DNA from: Clostridia bacterium
Lineage (GTDB): Bacteria > Bacillota_A > Clostridia > Christensenellales > Borkfalkiaceae
Assembly (NCBI GenBank): GCA_017462505.1
Contig: JAFTQY010000050.1
Coordinates: forward strand, 1 to 18,771
Length of the DNA stretch: 18,771 nt
Direction of reading: 5' to 3'
Positions 7,836-14,127 of the stretch are shown here, in pieces. The translations under genes were made by a program, and so were the position numbers. Every line of letters starts with the position of its first letter. The stretch's first letter is position 1. A model generated the notes under the pieces. The model searched no databases. It was not told the origin of the DNA and worked only from the letters and a program-made list of their open reading frames with translations.

Positions 7836-8960
7836 ATGGCAGAGGTAAATAAACCTCAGGTTGACAAGAAAAACAGAAACGTTGCCCTTATCGCTTTCGG
7901 TATGTGTCTCGTATTTTTTGTTCTGTTCTTCTTGGGTTTGGTGAAGTATTACGAAAAAGCGTATGCAGCCAATGAGATGACGGAGTCGTTCAAAGATCTT
8001 AAAACGCAGTTGGAAAGACTCAAAGACATTTTTGAGAGCGTATTTAAGGAAAAAGAGGGTACTGGTATGGTTGTCGCAAGTGCTATTTTAAGTATTGCGT
8101 TCCCCTTCGTTTCCGCTATTTGGTTCTATACGTTTGTTATCCGCGTATGTTTCTCTTGGATCCCCCTTGCTCGTGCGGCAAGCGACAAGATCACTTGGGA
8201 CGACGCAGCAAAGAAGATGGACAAGAAAGTAAGAAATTACGTGAAAGAAGTGCTTGGTTATATCGTATGTGCGTATATGATGTGCGGTACGAGCGTAATT
8301 AAGCTTTCGGCGTTCGGTATTATCTTTGTAATCGTAGCAATCGCATACTATATCGGCAGAAGAGCTTTCGACGATAAGGCTATGCTTGCAAACGGTGACA
8401 AGAAGGGCTATCTTTTGAACTTGGCTTACGACGTATTGAAAGCGGTTTCCTTGTTCCTTGTTATCCTTTACCTTGTTAAACAGCCTTTGATGGTTGCGGT
8501 ATTTGGTTACATTTTCGACGTTCTTCTTGGTTTCTTGCAGAAGAAAGAAGTTATGGATATCGTTAAATTCAGCGTATTGCCCCTCGTTGGCATGATCCTT
8601 GCTTATATCGTAGTGGGCAAAGCGACGTCGGCTATTGAAAGACATGTACAGGCCGAAGAAGAAAAGGCGAAAAAATCCACGAAGAGTGCGCTTGTAATTA
8701 GCATTATCGCTACGGTTTTCACGGCGGTATACTATATGTTCATTCTTCCTAAGGACGCAGGTCGTATGAAGTTTGGCGACTGGTTCAAGAGCGATATCGG
8801 CAAATACTTTGTTATGAGCTTGATTTTCATCGCGATCGCTTGTGCGGTGTTCCTGTTTGAAAAGCTTATCGTTCTTCTCACGGGTAAAGCTCCGGCGGTT
8901 GAGCCTGCGGCAGAAGCAGAAGCGGCTGTTTCCGAGGCTACGTCCGAAGAAGACAAATAA
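7836..8960 (+). CDS. Multi-pass membrane protein of unknown family (first of a paralogous pair)
   Basis: I do not recognise this 374-residue protein. By eye it has about eight membrane segments, near residues 15-37, 78-105, 136-151, 156-174, 198-216, 218-234, 242-262 and 284-304, plus a last one at 323-345. A soluble, charged, helical stretch (about 45-75) follows the first segment, and the tail (350-374) is Ala/Glu rich and acidic. There is no signal peptide, enzyme motif or transporter motif. The start follows GGAGGT at good spacing. Gly codons are mostly GGT and Val/Leu codons often GTT and CTT, unlike the GGC/GCG-rich neighbours; with the perfect promoter this suggests high expression. 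The next gene is a diverged paralogue sharing F-W-PL-R, P-L-A-FGY and a W-K-V-S-I pattern near the C-terminus. Monocistronic, with its own terminator. Confidence 0.8.
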   Translation: MAEVNKPQVDKKNRNVALIAFGMCLVFFVLFFLGLVKYYEKAYAANEMTESFKDLKTQLERLKDIFESVFKEKEGTGMVVASAILSIAFPFVSAIWFYTFVIRVCFSWIPLARAASDKITWDDAAKKMDKKVRNYVKEVLGYIVCAYMMCGTSVIKLSAFGIIFVIVAIAYYIGRRAFDDKAMLANGDKKGYLLNLAYDVLKAVSLFLVILYLVKQPLMVAVFGYIFDVLLGFLQKKEVMDIVKFSVLPLVGMILAYIVVGKATSAIERHVQAEEEKAKKSTKSALVISIIATVFTAVYYMFILPKDAGRMKFGDWFKSDIGKYFVMSLIFIAIACAVFLFEKLIVLLTGKAPAVEPAAEAEAAVSEATSEEDK

Positions 8961-8986
8961 TTTTGTCAGTACATAATGATAAAAAG

Positions 8987-9015
8987 ACTCCCTCCGATTT
9001 TTTGGGGGAGTTTTT
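8987..9015 (+). terminator. Terminator after the first membrane-protein gene
   Basis: ACTCCCTC (8987-8994) pairs with GGGGGAGT (9004-9011), one wobble pair, followed by a T run to 9015. Flanking A and T runs can extend the stem. Confidence 0.88.
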
Positions 9016-9085
9016 GCTTTGCGCGGTAAAGCTTTTTAGCGCGGCGGATATTTACTATAAACCCATAAACGCAAGGTAAAAAAGC

Positions 9086-9114
9086 TTAACAAAGTTAAAA
9101 AGGTATATTATAAT
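9086..9114 (+). promoter_or_regulatory. Promoter of the second membrane-protein gene
   Basis: -35 TTAACA (9086-9091), 17-base spacer, -10 TATAAT (9109-9114). One base off the consensus -35, so probably somewhat weaker than the promoter of its paralogue. Confidence 0.85.
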
Positions 9115-9160
9115 GAAATAACGAATACAATAGTTTGTCAATTATGTGGAGGGCAAAATT

Positions 9161-10255
9161 ATGGAGCAACAGAAAAAAAGCATGCCTGCGGCAAAAGCCG
9201 TTACGCTCGTTGCGTTTGCTTTTTTGGCCGCACTCGGCGCGTTGTTTTTGGTCGGTTTGATTGAGTTTAACACTTTCGCCGAAAAGAAAACGTACGGTAT
9301 TTCGGCGGTGATTGACGAAATCAAGCTGATTGCTGAGGACGCAGGCGGTTATTTTAAAGGGATTTGGAAAAACGTTCAGCTTGGGATAAAAGCCATTGAC
9401 AAGGGGAACGGTATTGTGGATTTGGGTATGTCGATATTGACGGACATCTTCCCCTTGGTCGCAATTTTGTGTTTCTTCATGGTGGCTTGGCGTTTGGCGT
9501 TTTGTTGGTGGCCCTTGCTGAGAGTGGGCTCGATCGGTTGGAGCAGAGTTGCCGTCCGTATGGGCAAACGGCTGAAAAAGGTAGTAGGCTGGGTGATCGG
9601 TTTCGTCGTGTATTGCTTTGCGGTATACGGGAAAGACGCGGTCGATTTTGCTACGTTTGGGGGAATTGCGCTGTATTTGATCGCGGCGTATGCGATTTTG
9701 AGAGTTGTGATTGACGGGCTGGGTAAAAAGGCGAGTATCGTCCATGTTATCTTCACGACGATTTCGGCGGCGGCGATCGCGGTATTTTTGGTGATCGTTT
9801 TAAAGCATTTCCTCTTGGCAGATATGCCTTTGTGGTATGCAATTTTCGGGTACGTAGAAAATGCGGTTTTGTCCACGCAGGGCGAGGCGAAGAACACCGA
9901 AGCGATGATTTCGTTTATCCTGCTTGCGGTTTGCTATTTGGCGGTGTTTATTTCTGTGCAACGCGCGGCAAAGGCGACGGAAAAACAGATTGTCTTAAAC
10001 AGAGGCGGCGTAAGAAAGTCTTTGATCTGGCTGTTGATTTGGACGGTAGCCGCGGCGGCGCTGCATTTCTTTGCGTGGAAGAAATACTACGGCGAGCTTT
10101 CGTTTAAAGATTGGAAAGACGCGGAGACGAGCAAGTTTATGGTAAAATCGGTGATCTACGGCGCAGTCGGCTTGGGCTTGGCGATCGTTACGCCGATCTT
10201 GAACTGCATCGGACGTTCCAAGGCAAAGGAAGAAGTTAAGGAATACGAAGAATAA
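9161..10255 (+). CDS. Multi-pass membrane protein of unknown family (second of a paralogous pair)
   Basis: An unrecognised 364-residue protein with about eight membrane segments (near residues 13-34, 92-113, 143-157, 164-183, 193-214, 222-236, 248-266, 286-304 and 327-347). It shares the layout of the upstream protein: one N-terminal segment, a charged soluble stretch, then a multi-pass block. Matching landmarks are FCWWPLLR (114-121) against FSWIPLAR, MPLWYAIFGY (222-231) against QPLMVAVFGY, and FKDWKDAETSKFMVKSVI (315-332) against FGDWFKSDIGKYFVMSLI. The C-terminal tail is short and charged, unlike the acidic Ala-rich tail of the first. I start at the ATG at 9161 because GGAGG (9148-9152) is 8 bases upstream; the in-frame GTG at 9146 would overlap that site. 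Own promoter and terminator. Codon use is ordinary for the region. Function unknown. Confidence 0.8.
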   Translation: MEQQKKSMPAAKAVTLVAFAFLAALGALFLVGLIEFNTFAEKKTYGISAVIDEIKLIAEDAGGYFKGIWKNVQLGIKAIDKGNGIVDLGMSILTDIFPLVAILCFFMVAWRLAFCWWPLLRVGSIGWSRVAVRMGKRLKKVVGWVIGFVVYCFAVYGKDAVDFATFGGIALYLIAAYAILRVVIDGLGKKASIVHVIFTTISAAAIAVFLVIVLKHFLLADMPLWYAIFGYVENAVLSTQGEAKNTEAMISFILLAVCYLAVFISVQRAAKATEKQIVLNRGGVRKSLIWLLIWTVAAAALHFFAWKKYYGELSFKDWKDAETSKFMVKSVIYGAVGLGLAIVTPILNCIGRSKAKEEVKEYEE

Positions 10256-10261
10256 TTTTAG

Positions 10262-10295
10262 AAAAAAGGACGGGCTGTCGGCTCGTCTTTTTTTT
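10262..10295 (+). terminator. Terminator after the second membrane-protein gene
   Basis: GACGGGC (10269-10275) pairs with GCTCGTC (10281-10287), one G-U, with an A run before and eight T after. Confidence 0.9.
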
Positions 10296-10357
10296 GTTCT
10301 TGGCGATATGTGTTGGGGCATTTTATAAAAAAATCTGTATTTTTTACACCCGTGCGC

Positions 10358-10386
10358 TTGCGAAAATGAGGGGAATGTGATATACT
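10358..10386 (+). promoter_or_regulatory. Promoter of the CBM9-like gene
   Basis: -35 TTGCGA (10358-10363), 17-base spacer, -10 TATACT (10381-10386), about 30 bases before the GTG start. Confidence 0.65.
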
Positions 10387-10417
10387 GAAAGGGTAAAAAG
10401 AAAAGGAGCAGGGCTTT

Positions 10418-11008
10418 GTGAAAACGTTGATTGCAAAAAAAGGACAATTTGGAGAAAAATATCTGCTTGGGGAATTGCGGTACGGCGGTGCGGCGACGTT
10501 GAAGACGTACGTTTCCTTTTGTTATACGGACAAGAGTATCCGCGTAAAGATCGAGGCGCAGGGCGACGAGTTTTTTACGCCCTACAAAGGGGATTATAAA
10601 AACGAAACGGTATGGAATGCGGACGCGGTGGAAATTTTTCTTTCCCCTTACGGCAGTGAGGAATGGTATTACGAAGTGGATTTTGCGCCGACGGGGGCGT
10701 GGTTTACGGGACATATTTTTAACCCCGACGGACGTCGCGCGTATAATCATGGGGAGGACGGACCCAAGGACGGGGTCGTTTGGGATATCAAGGTGGAAAA
10801 CGGCTGGTGGACGACGGACGTGGAAATTCCCTTTGATTTCATGATAAAAAACGAAGAGGATATCGCGCGTGCGGCGCAGCTGCCTTGGCGGGTGAATATC
10901 TACCGTATCGACCATAAACACGACGAGTATTTGTCGGCGTGCCCGACGAACGACGAGGAAATCAATTTCCACGTAACCAAGGGGTTCGGGCGGCTGATTT
11001 TCGAGTGA
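10418..11008 (+). CDS. CBM9-like carbohydrate-binding domain protein
   Basis: A 196-residue protein made almost wholly of one beta-sandwich domain resembling family 9 carbohydrate-binding modules. The supporting pattern is VSFCYTDKSIRVKI, then VWNADAVEIFLSP (the NDAVEIFL-type strand of the family), WYYEVDFAPTGAW, and GWWTTDVEIPF, rich in aromatic residues. It starts with GTG nine bases after AAGGAG; no nearby in-frame ATG gives a better site. There is no signal peptide, membrane segment or attached catalytic domain, so it is probably cytosolic, which is unusual for a classical CBM but common for free-standing CBM9-like proteins. It has its own promoter and terminator. Ligand unknown; the domain call is moderately sure. 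Confidence 0.75.
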   Translation: MKTLIAKKGQFGEKYLLGELRYGGAATLKTYVSFCYTDKSIRVKIEAQGDEFFTPYKGDYKNETVWNADAVEIFLSPYGSEEWYYEVDFAPTGAWFTGHIFNPDGRRAYNHGEDGPKDGVVWDIKVENGWWTTDVEIPFDFMIKNEEDIARAAQLPWRVNIYRIDHKHDEYLSACPTNDEEINFHVTKGFGRLIFE

Positions 11009-11042
11009 GATAAACGCAAAATTGAAAAAGGTATAAAAAACG

Positions 11043-11080
11043 AAATCCCCCTACCCGTGTCGCGGATAAGGGGATTTTTT
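11043..11080 (+). terminator. Terminator after the CBM9-like gene
   Basis: AAATCCCC (11043-11050) pairs with GGGGATTT (11070-11077), with an inner CCG/CGG stem extension and a T run to 11080. Confidence 0.92.
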
Positions 11081-11107
11081 GATATAAGTAAAAGTCGCCG
11101 AGCAGAG

Positions 11108-11157
11108 ATGTCATACCGACCGAAATGAGTAAAGCGAATGGAGTGGAGCGTATCTGA
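11108..11157. repeat. Partial intergenic repeat, TGTCATACCGA type
   Basis: Starts TGTCATACCGACCGAAATGA. The reverse complement of the sequence near 11313-11333 reads TGTCATACCGAGCGGAGCAA, so the same element end recurs in opposite orientation within 200 bases. Together with the two units downstream it forms a small cluster. Confidence 0.6.
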
Positions 11158-11211
11158 AAAAGTAATAAGTAAGAGGGAAAAGTGAATAAGTGCGGTGAAG
11201 ATTTATAAAGA

Positions 11212-11332
11212 GATTGCCATGCATACGCCACGTGTCATTGCGAATATAATGCGGCAATCGGAGGCGTATGCTCGCAATGACGGAATCGAGATACGCTCGA
11301 CTTCGCAACAAAGTTGCTCCGCTCGGTATGAC
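11212..11332. repeat. Composite palindromic intergenic repeat, copy 1
   Basis: A 121-base unit from GATTGCCA (11212-11219) to TATGAC (11332). Its core is the inverted pair GTCATTGCGA (11234-11243) and TCGCAATGAC (11272-11281), followed by a segment rich in CGCTC, ending GCTCGGTATGAC. This looks like the common bacterial class of non-coding palindromic repeats with CGTCATTGCGAG ends. No open frame with gene character is present. Confidence 0.8.
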
Positions 11333-11343
11333 AAAAAGGCAGG

Positions 11344-11465
11344 GATTGCCACGCCAACGTCACGCCGTCATTACGAGCAAAGCGCGGTAATCTCGTGGCG
11401 TAGGCTCGCAATGACGGAATTGAGATGCGCTCGACTACGCAATAAATTGCTCCGCTCGATATGAC
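11344..11465. repeat. Composite palindromic intergenic repeat, copy 2
   Basis: A 122-base diverged copy of the unit at 11212, in the same orientation and about 133 bases on. The inverted pair is GTCATTACGA (11367-11376) and TCGCAATGAC (11406-11415); the stretch from there to TATGAC (11465) is 99 bases, the same length as in copy 1. A remnant continues to about 11500 (ACCGAATAG, CTGAGCGGCATGACA). The whole interval 11081-11519 holds only this repeat cluster. Confidence 0.8.
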
Positions 11466-11519
11466 GAGCATACCGAATAGTTAGCTGAGCGGCATGACAA
11501 GGGCTATGCATGAAAAATG

Positions 11520-11555
11520 AAAATCATCCATCCGAGATTCGGGTGGATGATTTTT
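11520..11555. terminator. Strong bidirectional terminator after the PHP gene
   Basis: A 15-bp stem, AAAATCATCCATCCG (11520-11534) with CGGGTGGATGATTTT (11540-11554), one wobble pair and a 5-base loop. It lies just past the stop of the minus-strand PHP gene, and on that strand is followed by a T-rich run. It would also stop plus-strand transcription coming through the repeats. Confidence 0.9.
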
Positions 11556-11568
11556 GATATATTTTTAT

Positions 11569-12321
11569 TTAGAAAATTTTGTTTTCAAACGCCAGCTTGA
11601 TGCCCATATTTCGGATCAACTGACAGGCGGTTTTTACCCGCTGGGGCTTGTATTCCTTGGCGATATGACTATCGAACCCGACGGAGAGCTTTACGCCCGA
11701 TTTTTTTACGATTTCCTGTTGGGCTTTGTTCTTGAAAAATTCCGTTACGTAATCGTGCTGTTTAAAGGAATGTAAGCTGTCGTAATTGACGTTGATTTCC
11801 CAGAAAATTCCCGCGTCGGCAAGCCGTTTGAAATAGCGGTTTGGCTCTTCGCCGCGCGCCGCGCAGAAGGCAAACAGATCGGTGTGTGCAATCCCCACGG
11901 GACAGCCCCAACGCTTTGCAAAATCGAAAATATCGCCGTTTAAAAAAGAATTCGGGTCGTCGAGGTTTTCCACCAGCGCATAATCGAAAAAGGAAATGTC
12001 CGCGCCAAAGGGCAGGGCGTAGCTGTCCTTGCCCATCAAGGTACAAACCTCGATACCGCACAAAATTTTGATACGCTTTGCGTATTTGTCGCGGAGCAGG
12101 CGCATGTGATCGAAATAGCGCACCAACGTATTTTCGTAATTTGCGTCCAGCCGTGTGCCTTTATCCCAGCAAAGCTCCGTCCGCGCGCAACCCACGCCGT
12201 AGCTGTGGTCGCAAATACCCAACTGCTGAATACCTGCGGCGATCGCCGTTTCGATCACCGTTTCGGGCTTGTCCTGACAGCAGAACGAATAATAGGTGTG
12301 TGCGTGTAAATCCTGTATCAT
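11569..12321 (-). CDS. PHP-domain metal-dependent phosphatase (histidinol-phosphatase-like)
   Basis: A 250-residue PHP-fold phosphoesterase. Metal-binding residues are in the usual places: HAHTYYS (6-12, His6 and His8), CDHS (37-40, Asp38 and His39), GIEV (89-92, Glu91), AHTD (145-148, His146) and FDSH (216-219, Asp217 and His219). Relatives are HisK-type histidinol-phosphatases and other small phosphoesterases. The ATG follows AAAGGAG at good spacing. It lies 54 bases after the DeoR-type gene on the same strand, with its own good promoter in the gap, so both read-through and separate transcription are possible. Next to a DeoR gene and a rhamnose operon it may clear a sugar-phosphate, but a histidine-biosynthesis role cannot be excluded; no other his gene is in the window. 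Confidence 0.82.
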   Translation of the reverse strand: MIQDLHAHTYYSFCCQDKPETVIETAIAAGIQQLGICDHSYGVGCARTELCWDKGTRLDANYENTLVRYFDHMRLLRDKYAKRIKILCGIEVCTLMGKDSYALPFGADISFFDYALVENLDDPNSFLNGDIFDFAKRWGCPVGIAHTDLFAFCAARGEEPNRYFKRLADAGIFWEINVNYDSLHSFKQHDYVTEFFKNKAQQEIVKKSGVKLSVGFDSHIAKEYKPQRVKTACQLIRNMGIKLAFENKIF

Positions 12322-12341
12322 AGCATGCTCCTTTCGCCACT

Positions 12342-12370
12342 ATTATACTGCAAAAATTTTGGAAATGCAA
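12342..12370 (-). promoter_or_regulatory. Promoter of the PHP gene
   Basis: Minus strand: -35 TTGCAT (12365-12370), 17-base spacer, -10 TATAAT (12342-12347). It begins directly after the stop codon of the DeoR-type gene. Confidence 0.72.
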
Positions 12371-12375
12371 GCAAA

Positions 12376-13113
12376 TTAGTACACAATTTTTACGTTCGTC
12401 AAATCGAGGTCGGCAGGGGGCGCGTCGTCGGTCACCACGACGTCGTAATCGGACAGCGCCGCAAGACGGTACGTGCCGTTTGCCGTAAATTTGGTGTGGT
12501 CGATGAGCAAAATGCGCTTTTTACAATGCTCAAACGCCACCTTTTTGATTTCTTTTTGTTCGATAGAACGTTCAAAAACGTCGCTGCCTGTCACCGCCGC
12601 GCAGGACGAGATCATCAAATCAAAGGAAAAATCTTGCAGCTGTCGCGCCGTCCAACTGCCCGTGGCGGAATTTGTGTTAAAATGCACGTTCCCGCCCAGC
12701 ATGATGAGGTTGATGTTCGGCTTTTTGGAAAGCTGAATCGCCGTTTGTAGGTTGTTCGTCACCACCGTCTTAAAGCTTAAATCGATACGCTCGGCAAGGG
12801 CAAGCGCGGTGGACGAGCTGTCGATAAACACCGATTTAAACGGGGGAATATGGGGCAGGGCTTTGGTCGCCGCACGCTCCTTTTCACCCGCGTTTTTTTC
12901 CATGCGGAAAAAGATGGAAATTTCGTCCGCGTTTTCAGGGAGCAACGCGCCGCCGTGACTGCGTTCGATAAGACCCATGCTTTTCATCTCCGCCAAATCG
13001 CGGCGAATGGTCGCCTCGCTGACGTACAGATCTTTGGCAAGCGCCGTAACGCCCGCGCTCTTTTTTTCGCGTAAAATTTTCAAAATTTCGTTTTGTCGTT
13101 CGGTAAGCGCCAT
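12376..13113 (-). CDS. DeoR-family transcriptional regulator, likely of the rhamnose operon
   Basis: A 245-residue DeoR-family protein. The N-terminal winged helix-turn-helix reads LTERQNEILKILREKK, then VSEATIRRDL and IERSHGGALL, the classic signature. The C-terminal sensor domain has FIDSSSTALALAE and TVVTNN, residues that bind a phosphorylated sugar in this family. I take the ATG at 13113 (AGAGGTG just upstream and MALTERQ as the family start) rather than one nine codons earlier, which would cover that site. It diverges from the rhamnose operon, and both promoters carry the same tandem repeat, so autoregulation and control of the operon are likely, with rhamnulose-1-phosphate as a reasonable inducer (inference). 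Often a repressor; activator roles are also known. Confidence 0.88.
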   Translation of the reverse strand: MALTERQNEILKILREKKSAGVTALAKDLYVSEATIRRDLAEMKSMGLIERSHGGALLPENADEISIFFRMEKNAGEKERAATKALPHIPPFKSVFIDSSSTALALAERIDLSFKTVVTNNLQTAIQLSKKPNINLIMLGGNVHFNTNSATGSWTARQLQDFSFDLMISSCAAVTGSDVFERSIEQKEIKKVAFEHCKKRILLIDHTKFTANGTYRLAALSDYDVVVTDDAPPADLDLTNVKIVY

Positions 13114-13156
13114 AAAACACCTCTTTTTTGCCATTTTCAAGCGGCTTTTTTGATTG

Positions 13157-13186
13157 ACTTGCGCGTTTTTGCGCGTTTATGCTCAT
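13157..13186 (-). promoter_or_regulatory. Candidate DeoR-type operator, regulator side (three 10-bp repeats)
   Basis: Read on the minus strand, three 10-mers follow one another: ATGAGCATAA, ACGCGCAAAA, ACGCGCAAGT. They start right after the -10 box (13187-13192), covering the transcription start. The same triple occurs in the leader of the divergent operon at 13292-13321. Consensus NYGMRCAARN. Confidence 0.6.
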
Positions 13187-13215
13187 ATTGTATCATAAAA
13201 AATTTTTTTTGTCAA
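13187..13215 (-). promoter_or_regulatory. Promoter of the DeoR-type regulator
   Basis: Minus strand: -35 TTGACA (13210-13215), 17-base A/T spacer, -10 TACAAT (13187-13192). A 7-bp inverted pair, GATTGAC (13152-13158) and GTCAATC (13211-13217), also brackets the region. Confidence 0.82.
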
Positions 13216-13230
13216 TCTTTCGCACATATA

Positions 13231-13259
13231 TAGACAAGAGAAAAAATATATGTTATAAT
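13231..13259 (+). promoter_or_regulatory. Promoter of the rhamnose operon
   Basis: -35 TAGACA (13231-13236), 17-base spacer, -10 TATAAT (13254-13259). The expected start is near 13266, about 70 bases before the first gene. Confidence 0.8.
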
Positions 13260-13291
13260 ATATTAGGTATAAAAACGGCGCGGTTGAAAAT

Positions 13292-13321
13292 GTGAACAAA
13301 ATCGCGCAAAAACGAACAAGG
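13292..13321 (+). promoter_or_regulatory. Candidate DeoR-type operator, rhamnose-operon side (three 10-bp repeats)
   Basis: Three adjoining 10-mers: GTGAACAAAA, TCGCGCAAAA, ACGAACAAGG. They match the triple on the other arm repeat by repeat (consensus NYGMRCAARN) and end just before the first gene's start region. The 10-bp period places each repeat on the same face of the helix. The position within the leader suits repression. Confidence 0.6.
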
Positions 13322-13334
13322 AAGTTGTGAAAAA

Positions 13335-14102
13335 ATGAGAAAATCGGTTAAAATTTTGGGTATCGGTAACAGCTTTTCCGTTGACGCAATGGAATGGGTG
13401 TACAAAATTTTAAAAAATCTCGGCGTAGAGGAAATAAAGCTTGGCAACTTGTATATCGGCGGCTGTCCTTTGAGCTTGCATTGCGAAAACGCGCGCGGCG
13501 ATTTACCCGCCTACGAATATTGGAAAAATACCGACGACGAATGGCAGATTATCCCCGAATTTAAAATGGGGGACGCAATCGTCGAACGGGAATGGGATTT
13601 TATCTTCACCCAACAGCAGAGCGGACGCAGCGGACTTGCGGAAACCTATGACCAAGTGGACGAGCTGATGGCGTACGTGACGGGCTTAGCGAAAGGCAAT
13701 CCAGTCTACGGTTGGCAGATGACGTGGGCGTATGCAAATTATTTCGACAATGCAGGATTTGACGCATACGATAGAAACCAAGACAAAATGTACGCGGCGA
13801 TTTTAAATGCGGTACAGACGAAGATATTGCCCCGTAAAATCTTTTCAAGGCTGATCCCGTCGGGCACGGCGATCCAAAACGCGAGAGCGGTGCTTGGCGA
13901 CGAGCTTAACCGCGACGGTTTCCACCTTTCCTACGACTTCGGCAGATATATCGCAGGGCTGTGCGTGGTGAAAGGTCTGGTCGGGTTGGATATCGACGGC
14001 GTAACGTATGCGCCCGAGGGTGTGGACGACGAAAAGAGAGCTTTGGCGATCGCGGTAGCGAACGCGGCTTGCAAAACGCCGTTTGCGGTAACGAAAATCT
14101 AA
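13335..14102 (+). CDS. DUF4886 (SGNH-hydrolase-like) protein
   Basis: A 255-residue protein with the DUF4886 pattern: KILGIGNSFSVDAMEWVY (6-23), GNLYIGGCPLSLH (37-49) and a late DGFHLSYDFGRY (194-205). This is an SGNH-type hydrolase layout, with Ser13 and the Asp194/His197 pair as likely catalytic residues. Most SGNH enzymes remove acetyl or other ester groups from sugars. No signal peptide, so it acts in the cytosol. The start has GGAAG about 10 bases upstream. It is first in the rhamnose operon, 25 bases before rhaB. A role in deacetylating imported rhamnose-containing oligosaccharides is an inference. The DUF call is fairly sure, the substrate unknown. Confidence 0.78.
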   Translation: MRKSVKILGIGNSFSVDAMEWVYKILKNLGVEEIKLGNLYIGGCPLSLHCENARGDLPAYEYWKNTDDEWQIIPEFKMGDAIVEREWDFIFTQQQSGRSGLAETYDQVDELMAYVTGLAKGNPVYGWQMTWAYANYFDNAGFDAYDRNQDKMYAAILNAVQTKILPRKIFSRLIPSGTAIQNARAVLGDELNRDGFHLSYDFGRYIAGLCVVKGLVGLDIDGVTYAPEGVDDEKRALAIAVANAACKTPFAVTKI

Positions 14103-14127
14103 AAAATAAGAAGGACGGAAAGGAATT

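Noticed and set aside
11195..11464. Short open frames on both strands in the repeat cluster
   Set aside because: They run through non-coding palindromic repeats; products such as RNDGIEIRS and ARNDGVTLA are typical false peptides from this repeat class.
11212..11465. CRISPR-like array
   Set aside because: Only two long, diverged, internally palindromic copies; no short identical repeats with unique spacers and no cas genes.
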